From a virus, in the IMG/VR virus record IMGVR_UViG_3300040801_001115, positions 1 through 45,172 of that record: 45,172 bases of DNA. The stretch is one strand, 5' to 3'. This document shows, one piece after another, positions 27,383 to 35,943 of this stretch. The notes under the pieces are model-generated. The model was not told where the DNA came from. It made no database searches and saw only the letters and a program-made list of their open reading frames with translations. Position numbers and translations under genes: made by a program. The number at the start of each line of letters is the position of its first letter. Positions within the stretch are counted from its first letter, which is position 1.

Positions 27383-27931
27383 TTAAATTTTATAATACGA
27401 TTTGACTAATTTGACCAATTCCCATTTCTTTTCTTTTGGTCTTTTGTCTTTTAAAAAATCAATATTTATTTTTAAATATTTGCAAGCTCTTTCTAATTGA
27501 TCAACTTTAACTGTTACCCAATTAACTTCTTTTGGATCAAAATCAAGACCTTCAATAACTTCTTCTTTTGAAATAATAGAATCAAATGCTTTATTAGCTA
27601 ATTGTTTAGTCTCTTCATTCATAGGTAGCTCTTCAACGTTTTCAACAGAAACTTCTTCTTTTTTATAAACTGGATCTGTAGTTTTTATATAAGGATTTTG
27701 ATCTATTAATTTATCTTTGTATTGAGTGTTAAATTGATAATTGGTCTGAATTGTACTTTCAACTCTTGAAAAATCAAATGGTATTTGAGCTAAAAATTGA
27801 AACTGACTTAATATTTCTGCTGGACCAACGATGGTTTCTCCAGGATTTAATAATACAGCAGGAGAATTAATTTCCCATGTTCTTCTTAATGGAATTTTAA
27901 AAGGCATCTTATTATAAAATTTGGCGTCCAT
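27383..27931 (-). CDS. Hypothetical 182-aa protein sharing an N-terminal module with the glycosyltransferase
   Basis: Residues 10-45 (IPLRRTWEINSPAVLLNPGETIVGPAEIL) resemble residues 12-40 of the glycosyltransferase gene at 40633 (LPIMINGVRRNIKPGEQVHGPDSL): both have hydrophobic-R-R, x-PGE-x-V-x-GP and a following helix. The C-terminal 45 residues (WVTVKVDQLERACKYLKINI...KWELVKLVKSY) form a helix-extended-loop-helix-like element. AGGAG ribosome binding site. It is convergent with fibre 2, with one base between stops. It could be a capsid or fibre decoration protein; no catalytic motif seen. Confidence 0.6.
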   Translation of the reverse strand: MDAKFYNKMPFKIPLRRTWEINSPAVLLNPGETIVGPAEILSQFQFLAQIPFDFSRVESTIQTNYQFNTQYKDKLIDQNPYIKTTDPVYKKEEVSVENVEELPMNEETKQLANKAFDSIISKEEVIEGLDFDPKEVNWVTVKVDQLERACKYLKINIDFLKDKRPKEKKWELVKLVKSYYKI

Positions 27932-27993
27932 TTGTAAAATCTCCTAATTAATATATTATAACAGATTATAAATTAATTTAATAAAAACGTCCG

Positions 27994-29760
27994 TTAACAT
28001 ATAATTTCCCATTTTTTATAACCACAATCCCAAATTCTGTATAATTCGTTTTTTTCAGTTATAGTTTTTTCACTTCCAACGCTATCTTTAAATAATTTAT
28101 TTAATCTATATTTATTAAATGTAAATCTATGTTTTCGTTTCCATAATGTATAATTCCCAACATAAAAATATCTAATAGGTATTTCTGATTTTAAAATAAA
28201 TCCGTTTTTCTGATAAACATCACCATTACCCCACCTATTATCACTATATGAAGTTAACACTTTATTTTTATGAGTATTTTTAAAATGAGATAATAATTTA
28301 CTAAATGCTCCAGGTATAGAATAATCTAAAAGATTACAAAATCTATTTAATTCATAATCTGATTTTCTAGATTTTATAGTTTCATTAAAACTCATAATAG
28401 ATATTAATGTATCATTATAGTATAACCCGTATGAAAAATCAGTTTGAATACATTTACCTTGTATATGATTTTCATCATAAAATTTATTACAAGTTTGTTT
28501 ATCTACGTCTTTTATAATACATTTTCTTGCGAATACTACGGTTTTTGTTATACCTAATATATTTTTTATTCTAGATTTACAAATATCTTTTTTTTCATCC
28601 CATTCGTCTTCAAAAATAGTTAATAATTTTATATTTTTATCGTTACATAAATTTAATTTATTTTTATGATAAAATTTATCATTTAAATATTTTTCACTAT
28701 GCCATATATTTCCGCAAAATTCTATGGCTATATTTTTTTCAGGAATAAAAATATCTAATTCTTTTGGGGGTATTATAGTTCTATCATTTTGTAGTATTAT
28801 TCCCGAATATATTTCTTTTATAAATTCATAAACTTCGTTTTCTTTTATTCTTTTTGTGGATTTATAACAATTAGGACAAGCTATTTTGTAATATTTCCCG
28901 GTTATTTGCGACCAATTAAAATTAAATTCATGTCCGCAACTATTACACTTGAAATCAATAGGATCATTTCTAGTTTCATAATAATATGGTCTATCTGGTA
29001 TATAAATATTATTTTCTTTACATATTTCTTTTAATTTTTCGCATACATTTTGTTTATTTCTTATTTTAGAACACCCTAAACATTTATTCAAATTATTAAC
29101 GAGAGTTTCTGTTTTATGCCCGCATTTTATACATATAAATTTTGATTTTATATGAGTACCATTATATTCAATTATATGCCAATTATTTTTTTGTATAGTT
29201 TCTAAACATTTTGTGGTAATTTCTTTATTAAAAATAGAAATTGGAAAATCAATTATATTATATATATTATGTTTTATATTTTCTAATTTTTTATTATATT
29301 CATATTCATTTAAAAGTCCTAATTTTTTTAATTCGCATTCTTTACATATTACAGGTTGTTGTGTTTTTTCCCAATATCCCAATGATTTTAATTCTATTTT
29401 ATTATTATCAATTTTACATATTAAAGTGATACTATCTTCCCATCTATTATAATAAATTTTTTTCGGAAAAAAATCATAGTTATAAAGATCACAATAATTT
29501 TGAATTTTTTGTATTGGTATACCCATTTCTTCATATGATTTATTTTTTTCACAATGAGGGCATAATGTTGGATTGTGAGTTTTTCTTCTAATTTGTGTGA
29601 TAGACATTTTATATGTATGATTATTATCAATTTTACATTTTATTTCTATTAAACTATTACAATTAAAATCATTTTCGTTTGGGATATTTATTATTTCTAT
29701 ATTTTTAGAAATAAAATATTCTTTTAAAAGAATTTGCATATTAGGTTTTGGTCTAGGCAT
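27994..29760 (-). CDS. Free-standing homing endonuclease, EDxHD/Vsr-like, with acetyltransferase-like C-terminus
   Basis: A 588-aa Lys/Ile/Asn-rich protein. The N-terminal half has four zinc-ribbon-like Cys pairs (CPHC, CKEC, CIKCGHKTE with CLGC, CNSCGHEF with CPNC). The nuclease core is PKELDIFIPEKNIAIEFCGN IWHSEKY plus LLTIFEDEW, the same pattern as the other endonuclease in this window. The C-terminal 180 residues (FSYGLYYNDTLISIMSFNE ... LNRFCNLLDYSIPGAFSKLL ... KNGFILKSEIPIRYFYV) form the GNAT-like module often fused to this family in phages. It lies between the major capsid gene and structural genes, separated from the capsid gene by a terminator, and presumably targets a neighbouring conserved gene. 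Confidence 0.8.
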   Translation of the reverse strand: MPRPKPNMQILLKEYFISKNIEIINIPNENDFNCNSLIEIKCKIDNNHTYKMSITQIRRKTHNPTLCPHCEKNKSYEEMGIPIQKIQNYCDLYNYDFFPKKIYYNRWEDSITLICKIDNNKIELKSLGYWEKTQQPVICKECELKKLGLLNEYEYNKKLENIKHNIYNIIDFPISIFNKEITTKCLETIQKNNWHIIEYNGTHIKSKFICIKCGHKTETLVNNLNKCLGCSKIRNKQNVCEKLKEICKENNIYIPDRPYYYETRNDPIDFKCNSCGHEFNFNWSQITGKYYKIACPNCYKSTKRIKENEVYEFIKEIYSGIILQNDRTIIPPKELDIFIPEKNIAIEFCGNIWHSEKYLNDKFYHKNKLNLCNDKNIKLLTIFEDEWDEKKDICKSRIKNILGITKTVVFARKCIIKDVDKQTCNKFYDENHIQGKCIQTDFSYGLYYNDTLISIMSFNETIKSRKSDYELNRFCNLLDYSIPGAFSKLLSHFKNTHKNKVLTSYSDNRWGNGDVYQKNGFILKSEIPIRYFYVGNYTLWKRKHRFTFNKYRLNKLFKDSVGSEKTITEKNELYRIWDCGYKKWEIIC

Positions 29761-29814
29761 TTTTATGCTCTCTATATTATAACGTGTTTGTAGTATAAAA
29801 TTATTATAACATAT

Positions 29815-29854
29815 AAAATAAGGATGTCAACATTTCATTGACATCCTTATTTTT
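29815..29854. terminator. Strong bidirectional intrinsic terminator after the major capsid gene
   Basis: A perfect 16-bp inverted repeat: AAAATAAGGATGTCAA, 7-base loop, TTGACATCCTTATTTT. GC pairs lie in the stem centre with A tract before and U tract after on either strand. It begins 18 bases after the capsid stop, so it ends the very abundant gp23 transcript and insulates the homing endonuclease. Confidence 0.88.
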
Positions 29855-29871
29855 AACTATTTTATACTAAC

Positions 29872-31227
29872 TTAGCGTGAACCAGCTAGTGCGCTATTTT
29901 GTAGACCGATAATATTGATGAAGCGATAATAATTTTCTGCTCCAAATAGGTTATCACAAATTCCGTATCTGGTCATAATTCCAATTACAGGTTGGAATGA
30001 TTCAACTTGAGTTGTACGGCTGAACATTACTGGGATATATGGGCAGTAGATGATACCTGCATCATTATCTTTTGGACCTTTGTAACCAACTACTGCGTAG
30101 TCTTGTTTTGCAAAGCTATCACGGTAGACAGTGAAACGACCAAGGGTACCAACTTTAGCAACGCCTGAAACCTCTGTATTCAATGAAGCGGAAACTGGTG
30201 AGATTAAGAAGTTTTCAAGAGCTTCAATGGCAGCTACAACGCCAGGAGAAGCGATAACGAAATTACCTGCACCACGACGGGTTGCTACAGCGATTTCATT
30301 TGATGCTTTAAGGAACACAGTGTAAAGAGTGCGGAATTTTTCTTGTTCCCAACGACCATCGGCTGAACCATTTGCAGCACCAGCGGTACCATAATTCCAA
30401 TTTAATACACCGCCTTGAATTGCTTTAACAATGATACGATTTTTGATTTCAAGATCAATTTCAGCAGCAATTTCGTATGCTAATAGATCAGTTAATTCTT
30501 CTTCAACGTCAACATTGTGCATGTTTGCTAAGTCTTGTTGAGCTTCTAGAGTCCAACGAGCTTTTAGTTTACGAGTGCCAGCAGTAATTTCTTTCTTTTC
30601 AATGGTTAGACCCATTTCTCTCATATTGCCTGATTCTGCATCACAAACTTTACCATTGGTATCAAGTCTTTCACCAAATTGGGTAAGATATGCATCTGCG
30701 CCAGTTTGGATACCATTACCAGTAATATTTGTAATATCGCCTCCTGGAGTGTCAGCTTGATAACCATATTGAGCAATAGCCGCACCACCAGTTATACCAG
30801 AACCACCAACTGAGCCAGTGTATTGTGGATAAACAACGTTATAACCAGCTTCTTGTCCTGCGACAGAACCTGATTGGTAACGGTAACGTAATGCGTAAGC
30901 TAAACCAACTGGTGTAAACATAGGTTGTACGCCAACTAGATCATTTGTGATTAATTCAGGGAATACACGAGCAACGAGAGGCATAGCAATACCCATGTAT
31001 TTTGCAACACCTTGTAAACCAGTTGTAGCTGGATTAACGGTGCCATCGGCGCAACCAGTACCAACTTCTGCTGATGTACCAGCACCTGATTCATTTAGTG
31101 CTTCTTTGTGGAACCAAGATTCTTCATTTTCTAAAAGTTGTGCAGTTAGAATTTGACGTTTTTCACTCTTGATATGTTGGATCATTGGGTCCCATTTTTC
31201 AAGTAGTTGTTCTAGATTTTTTTTCAT
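29872..31227 (-). CDS. 23: Major capsid protein gp23
   Basis: A 451-aa protein (T4: 521 aa). The N-terminus is a delta-type helical piece (KNLEQLLEKWDPMIQHI) followed by ALNE/SGAG near residues 43-50. L-N-E fits the L/I-x-E prohead protease consensus, predicting cleavage after Glu46. HK97-fold features follow, including YALRYRYQSG, GLTIEKKEITAGTRKLKARWTLE, GAGNFVIASPGVVAAIE and KVGTLGRFTVYRDSF, all typical of T4-like gp23. I prefer the second ATG (31227), because GGAGA lies 6 bases before it while the first ATG has no site. Base composition is less AT-biased than its neighbours, as expected for a highly expressed gene. Order with gp22 and gp21 is as in T4. Confidence 0.93.
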   Translation of the reverse strand: MKKNLEQLLEKWDPMIQHIKSEKRQILTAQLLENEESWFHKEALNESGAGTSAEVGTGCADGTVNPATTGLQGVAKYMGIAMPLVARVFPELITNDLVGVQPMFTPVGLAYALRYRYQSGSVAGQEAGYNVVYPQYTGSVGGSGITGGAAIAQYGYQADTPGGDITNITGNGIQTGADAYLTQFGERLDTNGKVCDAESGNMREMGLTIEKKEITAGTRKLKARWTLEAQQDLANMHNVDVEEELTDLLAYEIAAEIDLEIKNRIIVKAIQGGVLNWNYGTAGAANGSADGRWEQEKFRTLYTVFLKASNEIAVATRRGAGNFVIASPGVVAAIEALENFLISPVSASLNTEVSGVAKVGTLGRFTVYRDSFAKQDYAVVGYKGPKDNDAGIIYCPYIPVMFSRTTQVESFQPVIGIMTRYGICDNLFGAENYYRFINIIGLQNSALAGSR

Positions 31228-31248
31228 ATGTTTCTCCATGTAGAAAAA

Positions 31249-32337
31249 TTATTTTTTAAGTTTAGACGCCCAAGCTCCAATTTGTGTTGGAACTTCTGGT
31301 TTTTTACCAGTTGTTATTTGTTTGACTTCACTTTCGGTAAGAATTTTCTTAACTTGGTGGTCAATTACGGCTTTATCAGCTTCTGTTTTTTCTGTTGGAA
31401 TAGATTCAACTTTTTTAACGCTTTCTTCAATTTTTTCAATCTTTGCAGTTTGAGTAATTGGTTTAGTTACTGGTTTTATTTGAGCAGTATTAGATTCGGT
31501 GATAATATCACGAATCTTAACAAAGCGTGAGTCAAGTTGTTCTAATTCAACACCTTCAAGAAGTTTGACTGCCTTCTCTTTTTGTACTCTTGTTAAACCT
31601 TCGGTTAAAGTGTTTAACTTCATTAGTCTTTCAACGTCTTTTTTCTCTCTCTTGAGTTTAATTTCAGCTTTAGATTTTTCATCTATAGCAGATTCAAGAG
31701 CAGATATTTTCGTTTTAGCTTCACTGAGCAATTTAAAGCTGGTAGTATCAATTTTAACGTAGTTTTCGGAGAATGTTTCCATTATTCCTGCAACTAGAGG
31801 TTCTAATACTGCCATCTTTGTAGCTGATTCCATAATCTCGGCAGGGATTAAGTCTTGCGACAATTTAGTTTGAAGATAATCACTTACCTTTTCAACTAAT
31901 TCTGCTTTGAAATTTTTAACTTCTTCTACAAGCACAGCATCTTGTTTTGTTTTAAATTCTTTTGCTTCGGCAAGTAATACTTCCTCTGCATCTTTTTGAA
32001 ATTTAGCAATTTCTGCATCTTTTTCAGTATCAATTTTGGTTTTATATTTAACTGTTTCTTCAATTACGGTTTCTTCTAATTCTTTTTTATATTTTTCAGC
32101 TTGTTCGACTAAAACTTTTTCATTTTCAGCTTTTTCAACTAAGAATTTAGTTTTATCATCTTCTAAAGCTTTTTTAACTTTTTCAATTTCTTCTGTTAAA
32201 AGTTTTTCTTTTGCTGAAACTCTAGCATCTACAGTTTCATTTATTAAAGAAGAAAGTTTTGTTTGAGTTTCCTCATTTAACAAACCTTTGTCAAGTCCTT
32301 CAAAAATTTTTTGTAAATCTATTTTTTCTGTTGACAT
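31249..32337 (-). CDS. 22: Prohead scaffold core protein gp22
   Basis: A 362-aa Lys/Glu/Ala-rich coiled coil over most of its length (EEIEKVKKALEDDKTKF, AEAKEFKTKQDAVLVEEVK), with a compact helical region MAVLEPLVAGIMETFSENY in the middle, which is a gp22 hallmark. Many L/I-x-E sites allow proteolysis by gp21 during head maturation. T4 gp22 is 269 aa; this has a Lys/Thr/Pro-rich C-terminal extension ending VPTQIGAWASKLKK. It lies directly upstream of the capsid gene and has its own late promoter. Confidence 0.85.
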   Translation of the reverse strand: MSTEKIDLQKIFEGLDKGLLNEETQTKLSSLINETVDARVSAKEKLLTEEIEKVKKALEDDKTKFLVEKAENEKVLVEQAEKYKKELEETVIEETVKYKTKIDTEKDAEIAKFQKDAEEVLLAEAKEFKTKQDAVLVEEVKNFKAELVEKVSDYLQTKLSQDLIPAEIMESATKMAVLEPLVAGIMETFSENYVKIDTTSFKLLSEAKTKISALESAIDEKSKAEIKLKREKKDVERLMKLNTLTEGLTRVQKEKAVKLLEGVELEQLDSRFVKIRDIITESNTAQIKPVTKPITQTAKIEKIEESVKKVESIPTEKTEADKAVIDHQVKKILTESEVKQITTGKKPEVPTQIGAWASKLKK

Positions 32338-32371
32338 TAGAAGTCTCCTTAAATCTTATCTTTATATAGTT

Positions 32372-32379
32372 TATTTATA
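32372..32379 (-). promoter_or_regulatory. T4-type late promoter TATAAATA (scaffold-capsid)
   Basis: Exact minus-strand octamer 35 bases before the gp22 ATG, immediately after the protease stop codon. It would drive gp22 and gp23. Confidence 0.7.
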
Positions 32380-33090
32380 TTACTTTTTACTAAAATCTTT
32401 TAAAAAGTTTTGGAAGGCATTTAAAAACAATTTATTTTTATCATCTGAATGTACTGGAAGATCGCTAACAACACGTTCTAAATTGTTATAGCATTCTACT
32501 ATAACACCCCCATCTTTTATTATATATTCTTTATTTTCAAGTATTCCATCTACGAAACCTTTTGGTGCAGAAGGATCAGCAACAATATCAATTGCTATCA
32601 TTTCATAAGTATCAACATCTTTTGATCCATCTTGATTTTGTCTATCAGATAATGAACCTAATCCTCTTGTAGAAACTCCTAAACGAAGTTTTTTCTTTAA
32701 TAATGTTTCAACTATTCTACCACATGGATTTTCAGTTATTATTTCAGCTTTACCTATACAATCATTTCCGACCCATTCTAATTTATTAGTATAGTGTGAA
32801 ACTCTATCTAAATTAATTTCTACACCTTCTGGATGTCCTAATTCACCAAATGATCTAAACCCAAAATTTGGATTCATACGTTCATTTACATATTTTTGTA
32901 CACATTCTACCATTTTTTGAAGTTTATATTTTCGTCCATTTCTATTTTTAGATTCTGTTTGAATAAATGGACCTTCAATATAATAATTTTTTGAAGTAGA
33001 TCCATCTTCTTGTTTTACAGATTCCACAATAGTATCTATTGGTCTTAGATCAAAATCTTTTGCTTCTACTAAAAGTTTAAGTTGACGCAT
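32380..33090 (-). CDS. 21: Prohead maturation protease gp21
   Basis: A 236-aa serine protease (T4: 212 aa) that cleaves scaffold and capsid proteins inside the prohead at L/I-x-E sites. The catalytic pair is visible: His86 in FGELGHPEG and Ser140 in LGVSTRGLGS, the order and spacing of the herpes-assemblin-like U9/S78 phage proteases. IAIDIVADPSAP is also conserved. The start overlaps the preceding small core gene by 14 bases. Confidence 0.92.
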   Translation of the reverse strand: MRQLKLLVEAKDFDLRPIDTIVESVKQEDGSTSKNYYIEGPFIQTESKNRNGRKYKLQKMVECVQKYVNERMNPNFGFRSFGELGHPEGVEINLDRVSHYTNKLEWVGNDCIGKAEIITENPCGRIVETLLKKKLRLGVSTRGLGSLSDRQNQDGSKDVDTYEMIAIDIVADPSAPKGFVDGILENKEYIIKDGGVIVECYNNLERVVSDLPVHSDDKNKLFLNAFQNFLKDFSKK

Positions 33091-33316
33091 TTTTTGTTTC
33101 GTCCTTGGTTTCTATGGAAGGTTTATCAAAGTTTAATGCCGCAGTAGCGATTGATTCAGCTTTAGCATTAAGTTTTTTCAATACTTCTGGTTTATTATTA
33201 TTTATAATATTTTTAATAGCAGAATTAATAACTTTTGGAAACAATTCATCTGCTTCTGTATATTTATCATTTGCTAATGCGTTTAAAAATTTCGTTAGAT
33301 GTTCTTTTTCGGTCAT
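33077..33316 (-). CDS. Small prohead core protein, gp67/gp68-like
   Basis: A 79-aa protein (T4 gp67 is 80 aa) between portal and protease, exactly where T4 carries gp67 and gp68. The sequence is helical, with LTKFLNALANDKYTEADELFPKVINSAIKN, the F-x-x-A-L-x-x-D-x-x-x-A pattern common in small core proteins. It is Lys/Glu/Thr-rich at the C-terminus and is presumably degraded during maturation. Assignment relies on size and synteny. Confidence 0.7.
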   Translation of the reverse strand: MTEKEHLTKFLNALANDKYTEADELFPKVINSAIKNIINNNKPEVLKKLNAKAESIATAALNFDKPSIETKDETKNAST

Positions 33317-33342
33317 ATATTTTCCTTTATTTGTTTATTTTA

Positions 33343-35079
33343 TTAAGCGAAACTATCAAGTTCTTCGCCTCCATGTTCAATCCCTTTGTCTTTATTATCT
33401 TTAGATTTATCAGGTTCACCACCCCCTCCGATATCGAATCCTCCTTCTTCTGTGGAAGATCCGGCATCTCCTCCTAAATCCAATCCGCCACCGCTTCCGC
33501 CGCCTGATGATCCACCTAAATCTAAACCTCCATCTCCACCACTTTCTCCTCCAGATGTATTTTTGTTTTTATTTTTTCTTAAATATTGTTCATTTTCTAA
33601 AATATCTTCTGGTGAGAATTTTAAGAATCTTTTCATCAACCATTGTTTATCAAATAATGGTTCTCCACCATCAGATGCTTCTGCGTATGGTATAAATCTT
33701 TCAAAATTTTCTGCTCTTTGAGTTAATAATTCTGTTTCTATATAGTCTTGAAATAAGTTATTAGTATTTAATTTAACTTGAAAATCTTTTTCAGTAAGAC
33801 CATATTCATCAGCGTATCCTTTAAGTCTTAAATGGCTTAAATATATTTGTAAAAATACATTAGCAAATCTATTTGTAAATTTAGAAACCATTTTATTAAA
33901 TCTAACTTCTTCTCTTGTTATATCGCTTGTATCACCTAATGAGAATCCAGTATCCTGTTCTAATCTGGACATTGGAATTCTTATTGATCTATATAATTGT
34001 TTTTGAAAGTATATAACGTCGTCTATTTGTCCTAAATTTTCTCCCCCTGGAAGAGTTTCAATAGAAGAACCTTTTCCATCTTGTGAAGGGAACCAATAAT
34101 CTTCAATCATAGCTAAAGTGTCTATATTTTGAGAAGCTTCTCCTGTTGATGGATCATATGTTTTTCTTTGACGATATTTTTGCATCAAATTTTTAACATA
34201 CATTTCAGCTTTTTGTTTTGGTAATTTACCAACTTCAATTTTAAATATTCTACGTTCTGGACCTCTTACCAATCTATAAATGATGAGAGAATCTTCCATT
34301 TGTTTTAATTTTCTATAGTCAATTTTAGATTTTTCTAAAAATGACAATACTTCTTTATTTTCTCTATCTGGATAACAATATATACCAGAATTTGCATAAG
34401 CCACCATTTGAGTAGGCATTATTAATATATTTGAAGGACCTTTATAAATGAATTGATATATATTATCAGATTCTATTTCTGCCCAAATAGGATGAGTAAA
34501 CTCTGGTCTTAATCTTTTTACTCTTAAAATACCTCTTTGTTTTGCATTTTCAGGATCTACTACTTTTTCAAAAAATATTTCACCTTCAACCATGAAATCC
34601 ATCCACCATTCGTTGATATATTTATGAGCTTCTAAAACATCGCTCATTATATATTTCCACTCTTTATTAAGATTTATCATTATATTTTCATTTTGAGCTA
34701 ATCTTTCGCTTTTAATATTTAATTGAATAAATTCTCCATTTGCATCAAAATTAATAGCTTCATCTTCAATTTCTCCCAATGCGAAAGAAAGAATTGGATA
34801 TTGAGACATTTCTCTCCAAGTAGACATTCTTTGTATTTTTGAAGATTCTTTTTTGTATATAAATGAGTTTATTTGTCCAGTATGTTGTTGAAAATCGGCT
34901 GCTGATACTGTAGAAACGTCATCCATTTCAGATGCTGATGGAATTGTGGATTTTCCATATTTATCTTGTTGGCGATCAAATACATTATATTCTCTTTTAT
35001 AATGGGCTACCTGTGCTGGTTTAGACCAATTATTTCTTTTAACGAATCTATCTATTACTCTATTAAAAAAATCAGCCAT
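33343..35079 (-). CDS. 20: Portal protein gp20
   Basis: A 578-aa protein (T4: 524 aa) that forms the dodecameric portal. Diagnostic segments include MSTWREMSQYPILSFALGEI near residue 85, the RGILRVKRLRPEF region, LIIYRLVRGPERRIFKIEVG LPKQKAEMYV, IEDYWFPSQDGKGSSIETLPGG (very strongly conserved in T4-type portals), and SRLEQDTGFSLGDTSDITREEVRFNKMV. The C-terminal 80 residues are a Gly/Ser/Asp-rich low-complexity tail (GGESGGDGGLDLGGSSGG) unlike T4, which accounts for a GC-rich patch at 33.42-33.55 kb. A minus-strand late promoter lies 63 bases upstream. Confidence 0.95.
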   Translation of the reverse strand: MADFFNRVIDRFVKRNNWSKPAQVAHYKREYNVFDRQQDKYGKSTIPSASEMDDVSTVSAADFQQHTGQINSFIYKKESSKIQRMSTWREMSQYPILSFALGEIEDEAINFDANGEFIQLNIKSERLAQNENIMINLNKEWKYIMSDVLEAHKYINEWWMDFMVEGEIFFEKVVDPENAKQRGILRVKRLRPEFTHPIWAEIESDNIYQFIYKGPSNILIMPTQMVAYANSGIYCYPDRENKEVLSFLEKSKIDYRKLKQMEDSLIIYRLVRGPERRIFKIEVGKLPKQKAEMYVKNLMQKYRQRKTYDPSTGEASQNIDTLAMIEDYWFPSQDGKGSSIETLPGGENLGQIDDVIYFQKQLYRSIRIPMSRLEQDTGFSLGDTSDITREEVRFNKMVSKFTNRFANVFLQIYLSHLRLKGYADEYGLTEKDFQVKLNTNNLFQDYIETELLTQRAENFERFIPYAEASDGGEPLFDKQWLMKRFLKFSPEDILENEQYLRKNKNKNTSGGESGGDGGLDLGGSSGGGSGGGLDLGGDAGSSTEEGGFDIGGGGEPDKSKDNKDKGIEHGGEELDSFA

Positions 35080-35141
35080 TTAAATCTCCTATATTAATTA
35101 TAACTATAATAGCATATAATTAATTTATAACGTTATGTCTA

Positions 35142-35149
35142 TATTTATA
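35142..35149 (-). promoter_or_regulatory. T4-type late promoter TATAAATA (portal)
   Basis: Exact minus-strand octamer in the divergent gap between portal and gp4, 63 bases from the portal ATG; drives the head gene block. Confidence 0.6.
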
Positions 35150-35165
35150 TATTTTAGGATAAAAA

Positions 35166-35612
35166 ATGAATGATCGTTTTAAAAAAGGCTTTTATACACC
35201 AATAAATAGATCAAAATATAAAGGAAAAGTTCTTCCTATATATCGTTCTAATTGGGAATATAAGTATATGAGATATTTAGATATGGAAGAAAGCGTTATA
35301 GAATGGGTTTCTGAACCTTATCCAATATATTATTTTAATCCAGTTAAACAAAAACAAACTAGATATTATCCAGATTTTTTAGTTAAATATAAAAATAAGA
35401 ATGGGGATGAATATTTAGAATTAGTAGAAATAAAGCCTTATAAACAAACTATTCCTCCAGTAAACACTGGAAAAAAACAAAAAAGAACATTAATGATAGA
35501 ATCTTATAATTGGATGGTTAATGTAGCAAAATGGAAATCTGCTATTGCGTATTGTAAACAAAGAAATATTATATTTAAAATATTAACAGAAAGAGAATTG
35601 AAAATTCGTTAA
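35166..35612 (+). CDS. 4: Head completion protein gp4 (gp50)
   Basis: A 148-aa protein (T4 gp4: 150 aa). Conserved features: YRSNWEYKYMRYLDMEESVIEWVSEPYPIYY, then RYYPDFLVKY and LELVEIKPYKQT, a TnsA/endonuclease-like core in which E, D and E-x-K residues form the metal site (SNWE, YPDF, EIK). In T4 gp4 is needed before tails join filled heads. It is transcribed rightward, divergent from portal; the short gap contains AT-rich -10-like TATAAT sequences. Convergent with the co-chaperonin gene, with no gap. Confidence 0.88.
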   Translation: MNDRFKKGFYTPINRSKYKGKVLPIYRSNWEYKYMRYLDMEESVIEWVSEPYPIYYFNPVKQKQTRYYPDFLVKYKNKNGDEYLELVEIKPYKQTIPPVNTGKKQKRTLMIESYNWMVNVAKWKSAIAYCKQRNIIFKILTERELKIR

Positions 35613-35912
35613 TTATTTTTTAACAACTGCTAAAATATCTCTTTCATTTAATAAAAGGTGCATTTCCCCATCAATATCTATTTCTTTTTTGGCATATTCG
35701 CTTTGTAAAAATAGAATAATGTCGCCTTTTTTATATGGAATTTCTCTAAAAGATCCATCATCAAGTAATTTTCCTGGTCCAACTGCTATAACTTTAGCTT
35801 CAACAACAGATTCTGATCCTGGTGAATCTGGAAGTATTATTCCAGATTTGGTAGAACCTTTTGTTATTTTTTTAACTAATAGATTTGTTTCTGATGGGAT
35901 AATTTGTGTCAT
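35613..35912 (-). CDS. GroES-like co-chaperonin (functional analogue of gp31)
   Basis: A 99-aa protein that matches Cpn10 along its whole length: IIPSETNLLVKKI, the mobile loop KGSTKSGIILPD, SVVEAKVIAVGPGKLLDDGS, IPYKKGDIILFLQSEYAKKE and the closing MHLLLNERDILAVVKK. T4 gp31 is a divergent Cpn10 that replaces GroES so that GroEL can fold gp23; this protein is closer to bacterial GroES than gp31 is. It lies next to head genes. AAGGAA ribosome binding site; TATAAT-type promoter sequences upstream rather than a late octamer. Confidence 0.9.
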   Translation of the reverse strand: MTQIIPSETNLLVKKITKGSTKSGIILPDSPGSESVVEAKVIAVGPGKLLDDGSFREIPYKKGDIILFLQSEYAKKEIDIDGEMHLLLNERDILAVVKK

Positions 35913-35943
35913 TTTAAATTCCTTTTTTATATTATACTATATT

